A DNA stretch of 64,000 nucleotides from Acidobacteriota bacterium (GTDB taxonomy: Bacteria; Acidobacteriota; Terriglobia; Terriglobales; Acidobacteriaceae): contig JAFDVP010000007.1 in the NCBI GenBank assembly GCA_018268895.1, forward strand, positions 248,001 to 312,000, given 5' to 3'. The notes under the pieces are model-generated. The model searched no databases. It was given only the letters and a program-made list of their open reading frames with translations, and had not been told where the DNA came from. A program made the translations under genes and the position numbers. The first letter of the stretch is position 1. Each line of letters starts with the position of its first letter. Of this stretch, positions 50,805-60,607 are shown piece by piece.

Positions 50805-50850
50805 TGTCATCCTGAGCGAAGCGCAGCGCAGTCGAAGGACCTGCATTTTG
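50805..50850. repeat. Family A half-unit
   Basis: GTCATCCTGAGCGAAGCGCA, then GCAGTCGAAGGACCTGCATT. It lies 21 bases after the corrected stop of the GIY-YIG gene. Confidence 0.85.
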
Positions 50851-50884
50851 CTGTCCCGGTGACACTTTACGAAGCAAGAAAAGT

Positions 50885-50914
50885 AAAAGGCACCTCAGGT
50901 TCGAGGCGCCTTTT
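50885..50914 (-). terminator. Terminator after the NHL-type lipoprotein gene
   Basis: On the minus strand AAAAGGCGCCTC-GAACCT-GAGGTGCCTTTT: a 12-bp stem with one G-U pair, which is a mismatch on the plus strand, so the structure serves the minus-strand gene ending at 50935. Confidence 0.85.
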
Positions 50915-50934
50915 TGCTATTCCGCATGCAATGC

Positions 50935-52815
50935 CTACGGACGCTGGTTGAGCGCGTTGTTCTGGATCGCGACCGATGAGGGAGTGACGACGGGGGCTGC
51001 GGCTCCTACGATCTGCGTGATCATGCCCGTTCCCGCGCGTGCGGTTCCGAGGTTGGCGACCCAGACGTTGCCGGACTTGTCGATGGCGACGCGGAAGGGA
51101 TTGGCCAGCATGTCGCTGCCGTAGCCAGAGCCTCCCGACTGCGCGCGGCCCGTGCTGAGAAATTCAGAGACGCTGCTGTTGCCGGAGTTGGCCAGCCAGA
51201 CGTTGCCCAGACCATCGATGGCAAGGTCGATCGGAGTGCTGAGTCCCGCACCGGAATACGGGCTGCCGGCGACGGCCGTTCCGTTGGAGGTGAGGTGCGT
51301 GAGGCTGCTTGCGTTCATGTTGGCAACCCATGCGCCGCCCACCGAGTCGACGGCGATGCCGAAGGGACCGCTGAGTCCTGCGCCGGTGTAGGGCGAGCCG
51401 GGAAGCGACGTGCCGTTGTTGGCCAGCACCTCTACCGTGTCGCTGCCGCTGTCGGCGATCCAGATCGCGCCCGAGGTATCGAGCGCGATGGCAGCCGCGC
51501 CCGCGGTGCCGCCGGTGTTGAATCCTGCGACGGGTGAGACGGCAGTGCCGCTGGAGTTCAGCTTGGTGATCGTCGCCAGGTTATTGCCCAGCCAGACGCT
51601 GCCGTAGCCGTCGAATGCGATGGGCCCGGGGCCCTGCATGCCTCCGCCGGTAAAGGGGTTGGCTGCGCCGCGCGCGCCGGAGCTGGTGAGCTTGAGCACG
51701 TTGGAGTAGACGGTGCTAGTGATCCAGGGGCCGTCATAGGGGTCGATGGCGAGACGGTTATAGGTCACGCCGGTCTGCGGGAAGGACGAGACCGCGCCCG
51801 AGGTGTAGAGCACGCTGATCGTGCTGGAGCTGGCGCTTCCCGATCCCTGCGCGACGACCCAGGCGTTGCCCTGCGAGTCGATGGCGAGGTCGGTGGGCTG
51901 CGTGAACGAGGGCGACATGTAGTCGACGGCGATGGTCCAGTCGGCCGGGGGATAGACCAGCAGCGGGGTAAAGGTGCCGACGCTCGCTGCCATGTTGTAC
52001 AGCGTGGTGACATTGTTGCCGGGGTAGCGGGCGATGTTCAGCGCGGCTCCCAGCGTGTCGAAGGGCGGATGCCCTCCGGAGGGTGTGGCGGCGGAGAAGA
52101 GGCGTCCGCAGCCTGCGGTTGGCGAGGTGCTTCCGTTGGAGTTGACGCACGCTGCCAGGATCGCGCCCAGGGTATTAATCTGCGCCGTGTTGACCAGCGC
52201 GGTGGCCGGGGCGTTGACGGCCGCCTTGCCGGTGTGGATGTCCACCAGCATCTGCGCCGTATTGAAGGCGTTGTTCAGTCCGCCTACATTAGCTGCGCTG
52301 GTGCCGATGTGGGCATAGTCCAGCATGAAGGGCGACATGGACCAGACCGCCGCGACGGTGGTCAGCTCATTGATGACGAAGAAGCTGGAGGCGTTGAGGT
52401 CGCCGCAGTATCCCAGCAGCCCCATCAGACCCAGCGCCGCGTTGTTGGACCCGGCGGAGAGGCCGGGGTTTCCGCCGGTGATGGTCAGATAGACCGGCGT
52501 CGAAGCCGATGGACACGTATAGGCCCCGGTGAAGTTGAACCTGCCGTTGGCGTCGGAGGTGATCGCTCGGGTGAACAGCGGTGCCGAGGCCGCTCCATAG
52601 CCGTTGGTGCTGGGGGCGTAGAGCTGCAGGCTTGCGTTGGCGATGGGCTGGCCGCCGCCCATGATCTGGCCGCTGAAGTGTTGGCCCACGATCGGGGTCG
52701 AGGTGGCCGTGCCGGAGAGACTGCATCCCGAGGCAGCAAGTACCACAAGGGTTGCGGCTGTGGCGGTCAGCAGAGACGACATGCCACGGGACAACCGGAG
52801 GTTGAGCTTTTGCAA
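50935..52815 (-). CDS. NHL/Vgb-type beta-propeller lipoprotein
   Basis: 626 residues from TTG 52815 (AGGAG six bases upstream); ATG at codon 12 is an alternative. Residues 1-30 are a lipoprotein signal with lipobox A-S-G-C31. A first region (about 40-110) resembles a transthyretin-like fold (SGQIMGGGQPIANASLQLYAP; SDANGRFNFTGAYTCPSA), followed by an unassigned stretch. From about 290, blades repeat the pattern PTDLAIDSQGNAWVVAQ, GPFGIAVDSVGGAWVAN, PIDLAIDGLGNVWLAN and PFRVAIDKSGNVWVAN, typical of NHL/virginiamycin-lyase-like propellers of acidobacterial surface proteins. The ligand is unknown. Confidence 0.88.
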   Translation of the reverse strand: MQKLNLRLSRGMSSLLTATAATLVVLAASGCSLSGTATSTPIVGQHFSGQIMGGGQPIANASLQLYAPSTNGYGAASAPLFTRAITSDANGRFNFTGAYTCPSASTPVYLTITGGNPGLSAGSNNAALGLMGLLGYCGDLNASSFFVINELTTVAAVWSMSPFMLDYAHIGTSAANVGGLNNAFNTAQMLVDIHTGKAAVNAPATALVNTAQINTLGAILAACVNSNGSTSPTAGCGRLFSAATPSGGHPPFDTLGAALNIARYPGNNVTTLYNMAASVGTFTPLLVYPPADWTIAVDYMSPSFTQPTDLAIDSQGNAWVVAQGSGSASSSTISVLYTSGAVSSFPQTGVTYNRLAIDPYDGPWITSTVYSNVLKLTSSGARGAANPFTGGGMQGPGPIAFDGYGSVWLGNNLATITKLNSSGTAVSPVAGFNTGGTAGAAAIALDTSGAIWIADSGSDTVEVLANNGTSLPGSPYTGAGLSGPFGIAVDSVGGAWVANMNASSLTHLTSNGTAVAGSPYSGAGLSTPIDLAIDGLGNVWLANSGNSSVSEFLSTGRAQSGGSGYGSDMLANPFRVAIDKSGNVWVANLGTARAGTGMITQIVGAAAPVVTPSSVAIQNNALNQRP

Positions 52816-52915
52816 GGAGGACTCCTGCCGGCAGTCCCTGCGTAAAGGCTCTGCCGAGCACTATCACACAGATTTAATGGCAGTCCCGTTTTGGCAACAA
52901 TGACTCCTAAGTTGC

Positions 52916-54154
52916 ATGGATTTGGATAGCATTAACTCTGTGCAGACCATTGACGTTGTTGTACTTGGCGCAGGCGCCGCAGGCCTGATGGCCGCCATCG
53001 AGGCGGGCCGCCGCGGACGCCGTACCGTTGTCCTCGACCATGCCGAGAGAATCGGCAAAAAGATACTGATCTCCGGCGGCGGCCGGTGCAACTTCACCAA
53101 CGTGAACGCACGGGCGGAGAACTTCCTCTCCGCGAACCCGCACTTCGCCAAGTCGGCGCTGGCACGGTTTACGCCGTCCGGCATCATCGCCCTGGTGGAG
53201 AAGCACCGCATCCCCTACCACGAGAAGACGCTGGGGCAGCTCTTCTGCGACCGCTCGGCGCAGGAGATCGTGACCATGCTCGAGCGCGAGTGCGGTGATG
53301 CGGGAGTGCGCATCCTCAGCGGCACGACGATCCATTCCGTAAAGCAGGCGGCGGGTGGCAGCCAACGCTTCCTCGTCGAGACGAGCGCGGAAACCTTTCG
53401 CTGCGCGTCGGTCATCGTTGCTACAGGCGGCCTCTCGATCCCGAAGATGGGGGCGACGGACTTTGGCTACCAACTGGCCACACAGTTTGGGCTGGCCATC
53501 GTGCCGTGCCGTCCGGCGCTGGTGCCGCTGGTCTTCGGCGAGCAGGCGCGCGAGCGCTGGTGCGATCTCTCCGGCGTCTCGACCGAGGTGGTTGCGGCTG
53601 CCGAAGCCTCGGCCTCCACAGCGAAGATCACGGGAAGCAAACGCGCCGTGGCCTTCCGCGAGAAGATGCTGATCACGCATCGCGGGCTCAGCGGGCCAGC
53701 GATCCTTCAGGCCTCGTCGTACTGGCAGCCGGGCGGGGCAGTGGAGTTGGATCTCGCGCCCGGCATGGACCTTATCGCTCCTCTGTTTGCGAAGAATGCG
53801 CGGCGCGATGCCGCCTCGATGATTGCCGCGCTGCGTGCTGCGCTTCCAACGCGACTGGCGGAGCGCTGGCTCGCCCTTGAACCACCTGCGGGCTGGACAA
53901 ACGCCGCGCTCGAGAGCTTCGAGCGCACACTGCATGGCTGGCGCATCGTCCCCGCGGGCACCGAGGGATACGCCAAGGCCGAGGTGACCGCCGGTGGCGT
54001 GAGCACCGATGAGCTTCACGCCGCCACGATGGAGAGCAGGAAGGCTGCGGGACTGTACTTCATCGGCGAGGTCGTCGACGTAACGGGATGGCTGGGCGGA
54101 TACAACTTCCAATGGGCGTGGGCCTCGGGAGCTGCGGCGGGACGAAGCGCATGA
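52916..54154 (+). CDS. HI0933/YhiN family flavoprotein (NAD(P)/FAD-dependent oxidoreductase)
   Basis: 412 residues. The FAD-binding loop is VVVLGAGAAGLMAAIEAG (G-x-G-x-x-G), followed by GKKILISGGGRCNFTN, the signature of the HI0933/BaiN-like group, and VIVATGGLSIPKMGATDFGY. The C-terminal end (YFIGEVVDVTGWLGGYNFQWAWASGAAAG) closes the second FAD contact. Members are flavoproteins of unclear physiological role. The start at ATG 52916 has little Shine-Dalgarno support. It is divergent from the lipoprotein gene. Confidence 0.93.
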   Translation: MDLDSINSVQTIDVVVLGAGAAGLMAAIEAGRRGRRTVVLDHAERIGKKILISGGGRCNFTNVNARAENFLSANPHFAKSALARFTPSGIIALVEKHRIPYHEKTLGQLFCDRSAQEIVTMLERECGDAGVRILSGTTIHSVKQAAGGSQRFLVETSAETFRCASVIVATGGLSIPKMGATDFGYQLATQFGLAIVPCRPALVPLVFGEQARERWCDLSGVSTEVVAAAEASASTAKITGSKRAVAFREKMLITHRGLSGPAILQASSYWQPGGAVELDLAPGMDLIAPLFAKNARRDAASMIAALRAALPTRLAERWLALEPPAGWTNAALESFERTLHGWRIVPAGTEGYAKAEVTAGGVSTDELHAATMESRKAAGLYFIGEVVDVTGWLGGYNFQWAWASGAAAGRSA

Positions 54155-54206
54155 ACCCAGGTCTCTGAGGCGAGATGTCGGTTTATGGCATAACCTCATA
54201 AACTTT

Positions 54207-54323
54207 GTCATCCTGAGCGAAGGCGCATGGGAAGGAGCTGCATTTTTCCATGCCTGTAGAGCGTTGCCGAGACAGGAAAAATGCAGGCCCTTCGACTCGC
54301 TTCGCTCGCTCAGGATGACAAAG
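54207..54323. repeat. Family A repeat, facing pair
   Basis: TTGTCATCCTGAGCGAAGGC, then GGGAAGGAGCTGCATTTTT; after a spacer the partner GCAGGCCCTTCGACTCGC...TCGCTCAGGATGACAAAG. It fills the 311-base gap between the flavoprotein gene and the large surface protein gene, in which I see no other gene. Confidence 0.85.
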
Positions 54324-54465
54324 TAAGGGGGTACAAAGCAGACAGGGTGGCAAAGGGTGAGGCTCCGCGGATTAAAAATCTCTTATCCCTTTCCGATACT
54401 GACTGCGTACCTGCACGCGCGTGGCATTGACTTTCCGGTGTGCTGCGCCTGAGCATCGAGGCTAG

Positions 54466-57400
54466 GTGTCTGCGCAGAGCAGCAAGCACGCCTCCATGGG
54501 CCATCGTCTCTTTCGAAAACCCGCCGCCGTCTGCACGCGATTGCTCGCGCTGATGCTGCCGTTGATGGCAACGTCTGCGGATGCGCAGACGAGCGGGCTG
54601 AATGCGCCGTGGCAGCCGCTTGGTCCCGCGCAGGTGGTCACGGCATCCTACGGCAAGGTGACGGGGCGGGTGAGCGCGATTGCTATCGATCCCGCGGATG
54701 TGACCGGAAACACTCTCTATATCGGTACAACGGGCGGCGGCGTGTGGAAGTCGACGAACGCGCGAAGCGCCGCGGCCGCGGTGAGCTTTGCTCCGCTTAC
54801 GGACACGCTTGCGGTCTTCAGCCTGAACGCGGGTGCGACGGCGGTGCCTGCGCTCTCGATTGGTGCGGTGACGGCGCAGAACAACGTGGTGCTGGCGGGC
54901 ACGGGCGACCCCAACAATGCGGCCGACTCCTTTTATGGAGAAGGCATTCTGCGCTCCGCCGACGGAGGTCTGACGTGGACGCTGATCACCAGGTCGCTCG
55001 ACGGAGTGACCGGCAACCATAGTTTTGCGGGGCTTGCCTTCAGCGGCTTTGCGTGGAGCACAACGTCGCCGGGCACGGTGGTGGCCGCGGTGTCGCAGGC
55101 GGCTGAGGGCGCGGCGGTGGGCGCCGTGACGGCGAGCAGCGTGATGGGACTGTTCTACTCCACCGACTACGGCGCGACGTGGCAGATGAGCACGGTGATG
55201 GATGGCGCGCAGATCGTGCAGCGTCCGCTGAGCGGCACAGGGCACAGCGGCAATGCGGCGACGGCGGTCGTGTGGAACCCGGTGCGCAGACGCTTCTATG
55301 CCGCGCTGCGTTATCACGGCTACTACGAGTCGGCCGACGGCTTGACCTGGACGCGCCTGGCGCAGCAGCCGGGCGTGGGACTGACAACGGCGGCATGTCC
55401 CGCGAACACTGACCTTACGGGCTCGACCGCGTGTCCGATCTTTCGCGGCGCGCTTGCGGTGGAGCCGGTGAGCGGCGACACCTATGCGTTGACGGTCGAT
55501 GCAGGCAATCGCGACCAGGGCTTGTGGCGCGATGCCTGTGCCGCGTCCGGCGGCGTGTGCGCGGGTACAGTCGCGTTCGCGCAGCGGCTCGGCGGCACTT
55601 CGCTTGAAACAGGTGGAGGAAGCACAGTTGTCGCACAGGGAGACTATAATCTCTCGCTTGCGGCGGTGACGCAGGGCGCGGGAGCGAGCGCGGACACGCT
55701 TGTCTTCGCTGGAACGATTGACCTCTATCGCTGCGGGCTGGCTTCGGGTTGCGCCGCGATGCGCAACACCACCAACGCGCTGAACGGGTGCGCCGCGCCC
55801 GCGCAGGTGGCCCCGGCGCAGCACGCGCTGGCGGCGTTGGCGACGGGTGCGCAACCCGTGCTCTTTACCGGCAACGATGGCGGGCTGTGGCGGTCGAGCG
55901 ATGGCGTGAACCAGCAGGCGACTCCGTGTTCGGCCGACGATGCGGCGCACTTTGAAAATCTCAACAGCGGCCTGGGGTCATTGGCCGAGGTGCAGAGCCT
56001 CGCGCAGCACCCGACCGATGCCGCAACGCTGCTTGCGGGTATGGGTGCCAACGGCACGGCAGCGACGACGGTTGCAGCAGGCAACAACGCGACGCCGTGG
56101 ACGCAGCTTGCGGCGGGCGAGGGCGGCAACGTCGCCATCGATCCCGCGAACCCCGCGCTGTGGTACATCACGACCGCCGCGGGAGTGAGCGTTCACCGCT
56201 GCGCCAATGGCGCTTCATGCACGACGGCAGACTTTGCGGGCGCGCCGACGATCGGTCCCGTGCAGGTCGCACGCGATGTGACGCAGATACAGACGCCGTG
56301 GCTGCTCGATCCGGCGATGACGTCGAACATCGTGCTTGGAACATGCCGCGTGTGGCGCGGGCCGGGCGTCGACGGCGCGCTGTGGAGCAGCAGCAATGCG
56401 ATCAGCGCGATGCTGGCAGGGTCGCAGTCGCCTGCATGCGTCGCGGCGAACGGAACGGTACGTTCGCTGGCAGCGGGAGGCGCAAACGCAAGCGCCGCCA
56501 ACGCGCAGAATGCAGGCTCGCAGGTGATCTATGCGGGCATGGCGGGAGCAGCGACGGGCGGCGTGGCGGCAGGTGGCCATGTGTTTGTCACACAGGCAGC
56601 GAATACGGCAACGAGCACGAGCGCGTGGAGCGACCTCTATAGCTCGCCGGTGATTACCAACGGCGTTACGAGCGCGTTCAATGCTTCGGGCTACGATGTG
56701 TCGTCGATCTTCGTGGACCCGCACGACGCGACGGGACGCACGGTGTATGTGACGATCAAGGGCTTCAACGCAGCGAGCGTCTATCGCTCTCTCAACGCGG
56801 GGGCGAGCTGGACGAACATCACGCGCAACCTCCCCAACGCTCCGGCGAACGGCATCGCCGTTGACCCGAACGACGCCAACACGGTGTACGTGGCGATGGA
56901 CGCAGGCGTCTTCGCGACGACGCAGGTGGCGGCGTGCGCGACGGCGAACTGCTGGAGCGTGTATGGAACGGGGCTGCCAAACGCTCCGGCTGTGCAGCTT
57001 GCCGCTTCGGCTGCGATGCCGACCGGCGATGGACGCACGGGCGAGCTGCGCGTGGCAACGTATGGCCGCGGCGTGTGGCAGATACCGCTGCTTACTGCAT
57101 CGGGCGCGGCGCAGCCTGCGATGACACTGTCGCCGCCGTCGCTGAGCTTCGCGAGCCAGCAGGTCTCGACGGCGAGCGCAGCGCAAATCATCACGCTCAC
57201 CAACAGCGGCTCGGCGGCGCTGAGCGTCAGCCAATTGGCTATCTCGCAGACGCCACTGCCGCTGGGGCCGCAGGCGGAGTTCACCTCGACGGACACATGC
57301 GTGGGAGCGAGCATCGCCGTGGGGCAGAGCTGCACGATCAGCGTCCGCTTCGTGCCCGCCGCATCCGGCACGCGCGCGGCGACGATGATCATCTACGCCA

Positions 57401-58896
57401 ACGTCGCCGGAGGACAGGCCACCGTCCCACTCTCTGGCACGGCGACAGCGGCGGGCGTTGTGGTGCTTACTCCCACGTCGCTTGCGTTTCCGCAGACGGC
57501 GGTGAATGCGACGAGCGCGGCAGAGAACATCACCGTCTCGAACACTGGCGGCGCTGCGGTGGCGCTTGGATCGCCAGCGTCGAGTGGCGACTTCGCGATT
57601 GCAGCGAACACCTGCGCGGCGACGCTTGCGCCGAACACTGGATGCACGGTCGCAATTGCGTTTGCGCCGACGGCATCGGGCGCGCGCACCGGCAGCTTCA
57701 CCATCACCGGCGGAGGCGATGTGCTGACAGCCGCGCTCAGCGGAACGGCGGTGCTGCCCGCAACCGACGCGCTCTCGCCGCCGTCGCTCACCTTTGGCGC
57801 ACAGGCGCTGGGTACAGGCAGCGCGGCGCAGCAGGTGACGCTGACCAACAACGGCGACGTTGCGCTGACGCTGATCTCTGCGCAGGCGACGGGCGACTTC
57901 ACGGCGGCAAACGCCTGCGGCAACTCGCTGGCCGCTCATGCGACGTGCGCGGTCAGCGTGGTCTTTCAGCCGAAATCGCTGGGCGCGGCGGCGGGCACGC
58001 TGATCGTCGCCGACCAATACCGCACGCAGACGGTCGCGCTCAGCGGCGTGGGCGTTGCGCCGGCGGGCGTCTCGCTGTCGCCTCTGTTCGGGCTTACGTT
58101 TCCGGCGACCGGAGTGGCGTTAAGCTCCGCGCCGCAGACGGTCACGCTCACCAACAGCGGCGGTGTTGCGCTGGCGATCAACACACTGGCGGTGAGCGGC
58201 GACTTCAGCGTCGTGCCGGGCTCGAACACCTGCGGCAGCGCGCTGGCCGTGGGAGCGTCATGCAGCTTGCAGATTGCCTTTACACCAACTGCGGGAGGAA
58301 CGCGCACGGGCGCATTGACCATCAGCGACAACGCGCCGGGCGCGCCGCAGACGCTTACGCTTGCGGGAGCGGGTGTGGACTTCAGACTGGCCGCGAACGG
58401 CGCGGCGTCGGCGACGATATCGAGCGGGCAGAGCGCGGCGTTCCCTCTGCTGTTTACCTCGGGCCCCGCCGTTGCGGGGCAGTCAGTGGCGCTGGCATGT
58501 GCGGGCGCGCCGCTCAACTCGACATGCAGAGTGGTGCCGCAAACGCTTGCGGTCGATGGCAACACAACCACGGTCGCAGTGACGGTTCTGACCGGAACAA
58601 CCAGCGCGACAGTACGTCCCGACGGACGCTTTGGCGGTCGGCAGATCCTCTGGGCAGCATTGCTGATGCCTGTGGGCCTGTTTGCGGCGCGCAGAAGAAA
58701 GATCCTTCCCGCGCTGGTGGCCTGTCTGCTGCTGATGGCTTCGGGGTGCGGCGCGGGCCGGCTGATTCCCGCAGCCTCGAACCCGGGCGCGGGGGGTGGA
58801 GGCGCGGCGACTCCTGCGGGCAGCTACAACATCACTGTTACGGCGACGGGGGCGGGGCTGGCGCGGAGCGTCGGTCTTACGCTGATTGTGCAGTAG
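54466..58896 (+). CDS. Large secreted protein: BNR/VPS10-type propeller plus choice-of-anchor D domains
   Basis: 1476 residues from GTG 54466, or 1466 from ATG 54496; the second gives a better signal peptide (LLALMLPLMATSADA). Residues 50-880 carry sialidase-like BNR blades (GVWKSTNA; GILRSADGGLTWTLI; FYSTDYGATWQM; SVYRSLNAGASWTNI). From about 885 to 1305, four choice-of-anchor D (HYDIN/ASPM-like) Ig domains follow, each with LSPPSLSFASQQV...QIITLTNSGSAAL...C-x-x-S-I-A and a C-T-I-x-V-x-F-x-P strand. The C-terminus has a membrane helix, R-R-R-K, a second helix and L-M-A-S-G-C-G, then a short Ig-like tail. It is probably a surface or adhesion protein. Confidence 0.88.
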   Translation: MSAQSSKHASMGHRLFRKPAAVCTRLLALMLPLMATSADAQTSGLNAPWQPLGPAQVVTASYGKVTGRVSAIAIDPADVTGNTLYIGTTGGGVWKSTNARSAAAAVSFAPLTDTLAVFSLNAGATAVPALSIGAVTAQNNVVLAGTGDPNNAADSFYGEGILRSADGGLTWTLITRSLDGVTGNHSFAGLAFSGFAWSTTSPGTVVAAVSQAAEGAAVGAVTASSVMGLFYSTDYGATWQMSTVMDGAQIVQRPLSGTGHSGNAATAVVWNPVRRRFYAALRYHGYYESADGLTWTRLAQQPGVGLTTAACPANTDLTGSTACPIFRGALAVEPVSGDTYALTVDAGNRDQGLWRDACAASGGVCAGTVAFAQRLGGTSLETGGGSTVVAQGDYNLSLAAVTQGAGASADTLVFAGTIDLYRCGLASGCAAMRNTTNALNGCAAPAQVAPAQHALAALATGAQPVLFTGNDGGLWRSSDGVNQQATPCSADDAAHFENLNSGLGSLAEVQSLAQHPTDAATLLAGMGANGTAATTVAAGNNATPWTQLAAGEGGNVAIDPANPALWYITTAAGVSVHRCANGASCTTADFAGAPTIGPVQVARDVTQIQTPWLLDPAMTSNIVLGTCRVWRGPGVDGALWSSSNAISAMLAGSQSPACVAANGTVRSLAAGGANASAANAQNAGSQVIYAGMAGAATGGVAAGGHVFVTQAANTATSTSAWSDLYSSPVITNGVTSAFNASGYDVSSIFVDPHDATGRTVYVTIKGFNAASVYRSLNAGASWTNITRNLPNAPANGIAVDPNDANTVYVAMDAGVFATTQVAACATANCWSVYGTGLPNAPAVQLAASAAMPTGDGRTGELRVATYGRGVWQIPLLTASGAAQPAMTLSPPSLSFASQQVSTASAAQIITLTNSGSAALSVSQLAISQTPLPLGPQAEFTSTDTCVGASIAVGQSCTISVRFVPAASGTRAATMIIYANVAGGQATVPLSGTATAAGVVVLTPTSLAFPQTAVNATSAAENITVSNTGGAAVALGSPASSGDFAIAANTCAATLAPNTGCTVAIAFAPTASGARTGSFTITGGGDVLTAALSGTAVLPATDALSPPSLTFGAQALGTGSAAQQVTLTNNGDVALTLISAQATGDFTAANACGNSLAAHATCAVSVVFQPKSLGAAAGTLIVADQYRTQTVALSGVGVAPAGVSLSPLFGLTFPATGVALSSAPQTVTLTNSGGVALAINTLAVSGDFSVVPGSNTCGSALAVGASCSLQIAFTPTAGGTRTGALTISDNAPGAPQTLTLAGAGVDFRLAANGAASATISSGQSAAFPLLFTSGPAVAGQSVALACAGAPLNSTCRVVPQTLAVDGNTTTVAVTVLTGTTSATVRPDGRFGGRQILWAALLMPVGLFAARRRKILPALVACLLLMASGCGAGRLIPAASNPGAGGGGAATPAGSYNITVTATGAGLARSVGLTLIVQ

Positions 58897-58953
58897 GGGG
58901 TGAGAGGGTTCATCCCATCCACATCACCCGGTTTGTAGTGGAACAAATTGCTT

Positions 58954-59087
58954 TGTCATCCTGAGCGAAGCAACCAACGGGAGCGCAGTCGAAGGACCTG
59001 TATTTTCTCCTATCCCAGCAAGAATTTACCGCGCACAGAAAGAATGCAGGTCCTTCGACTCGCCTGTGGCTCGCTCAGGATGACAAA
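58954..59087. repeat. Family A repeat, facing pair
   Basis: TTGTCATCCTGAGCGAAGCA, GCAGTCGAAGGACCTGTATT, a spacer, then GCAGGTCCTTCGACTCGC and TCGCTCAGGATGACAAA, between convergent genes. Confidence 0.85.
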
Positions 59088-59156
59088 TTTTAAGGGTACT
59101 CAGAATGAACAAGCTGATTGAGACCCTTCGCCGAGGACGACAATCTTTTTAGGCGC

Positions 59157-60587
59157 TTAGCAGTGAACGATCTTCGAGGAGTCGATCGCGCGTGTTGCGT
59201 TACGGGTGTCGATGACCAGGTTTGCCTGTTCGACGATCTCGGCGAAGTCGTAGAGCGAGTGGTCGGTGTGGACCAGCACGCAGTCGAACTCGCCTACCTT
59301 GTCGAGCGGCGTGGACCGCATGTCGAGGGCGTAGTGGCGGCCGTGGCCGACCTTCTCGAAGAAGGGGTCGTTGTAGGCGACCTCGGCTCCCTGGTGGCGG
59401 AGCATCTCGATGATCTCGAGCGCGGGCGACTCGCGCAGGTCGTCGACATCGCGCTTGTAAGCGACGCCGAGCACAAGCACCTTCGCTCCCTTGAGCGGGA
59501 TGCCTTTGCGCTTCAGCGCGCGCGCCGTGGTCTCGATGACGAACTGCGGCATGGCCTCGTTGACCGCGCCTGCCAGCTCGATGAACTTTGCCTGGAAGCC
59601 GAACTGCTTTGCCTTCCAGTTGAGGTAGAAGGGGTCGACCGGGATGCAGTGTCCGCCGACTCCGGGGCCGGGGTAGAAGGCCTGGAAGCCGAAGGGCTTG
59701 GTTCCGGCCGCCTCGATCACCTCCCAGATGTCGATGCCCATCTTCAGGCAGAGCTGCTTCATCTCGTTGACGAGCGCGATATTCACCGAGCGGTAGATGT
59801 TTTCGAGCAGCTTGGTCATCTCGGCCGCGGCGGGCGTGGAGACCTCGACCGTCCTGGCGAAGACCGAGCCGTAGAGCGCGGCGGCTGCCGCGGTGGCGCG
59901 CGCGTCGACGCCGCCGATCACCTTGGGGATCTCGCGGCGCGGCGTAATCATATTGCCGGGATCCTCGCGCTCGGGAGAAAAAGCGACCATCACGCCGTCC
60001 AGCGCGGTGGAGGCGCGGCTGGCGCCCACCGCCACCGGCCCGCTGCGCAGCACCCGCACCCCTCTGGCGCGGCCGTGCCGGTTGATGGTCTCGACGATGA
60101 TCTCCTCGGTCGTCCCCGGATAGGTTGTGCTCTCAAGCACCACGAGCTGGCCGTTGCGCAGGTGCGGCGCGATCGCCTCGATGGTCGAGGTGACGTAGCT
60201 CATGTCGGGCGCGTGGTCATCCTTGAGCGGGGTCGGAACGCAGATCAGGATGGCGTCCATCTGAGCGATCTCTGCGAAGCCGGAGGTGGCGCGGAAGCCG
60301 GACTTCTGCGCCGCGCGGATGTGGCCCGTCTCGATGCGGTGGATGTAGGAGCGGCCGTCGTTCAGGCTCTCCACCTTCGTTGTGTCGATGTCGAAGCCGG
60401 TGACGCGAAACTTCTCTTCGCTGAAGAGCAGCGTAAGCGGCAGGCCCACGTAGCCCAGCCCGATGATGCCAACCTTTGCGGTGCGACGGTCGACGGCCTC
60501 CAGCCAGGCTGCCATGCTTTCAAGGCCGGCCGGACCTTCCGTGCCGGTCTGAGTGTCTGGAGTTCGTGCAAAGTTGATCGGGGTCAC
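59157..60587 (-). CDS. Nucleotide-sugar 6-dehydrogenase (UDP-GlcNAc/ManNAc type, WbpA/WecC-like)
   Basis: 476 residues from GTG 60587 (AAGGAAG upstream). The NAD site is KVGIIGLGYVGLPLTLLF (about 38-55). VLESTTYPGTTEE and SPEREDPGN mark the family. The catalytic Cys is C314 in GPGVGGHCIPVDPFYL. The C-terminal UDP domain has VLVLGVAYKRDVDDLRESPALEI. It oxidises a UDP-HexNAc to its uronic acid in the cytoplasm for polysaccharide synthesis. A loop of about 26 residues (RARGVRVLRSGPVAVGASR...) between the two central motifs is longer than in common homologues. The epimerase gene follows on the same side, 20 bases upstream of its start. Confidence 0.92.
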   Translation of the reverse strand: MTPINFARTPDTQTGTEGPAGLESMAAWLEAVDRRTAKVGIIGLGYVGLPLTLLFSEEKFRVTGFDIDTTKVESLNDGRSYIHRIETGHIRAAQKSGFRATSGFAEIAQMDAILICVPTPLKDDHAPDMSYVTSTIEAIAPHLRNGQLVVLESTTYPGTTEEIIVETINRHGRARGVRVLRSGPVAVGASRASTALDGVMVAFSPEREDPGNMITPRREIPKVIGGVDARATAAAAALYGSVFARTVEVSTPAAAEMTKLLENIYRSVNIALVNEMKQLCLKMGIDIWEVIEAAGTKPFGFQAFYPGPGVGGHCIPVDPFYLNWKAKQFGFQAKFIELAGAVNEAMPQFVIETTARALKRKGIPLKGAKVLVLGVAYKRDVDDLRESPALEIIEMLRHQGAEVAYNDPFFEKVGHGRHYALDMRSTPLDKVGEFDCVLVHTDHSLYDFAEIVEQANLVIDTRNATRAIDSSKIVHC

Positions 60588-60607
60588 TCTATTTACTCTT
60601 CCTTGTT

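Noticed and set aside
56215..58964. Long overlapping frames (600 and 676 residues) beside the large surface protein
   Set aside because: They are Arg-rich shadows of the repetitive Ala/Thr/Gly coding sequence; the surface protein has signal peptide, blades and Ig domains.
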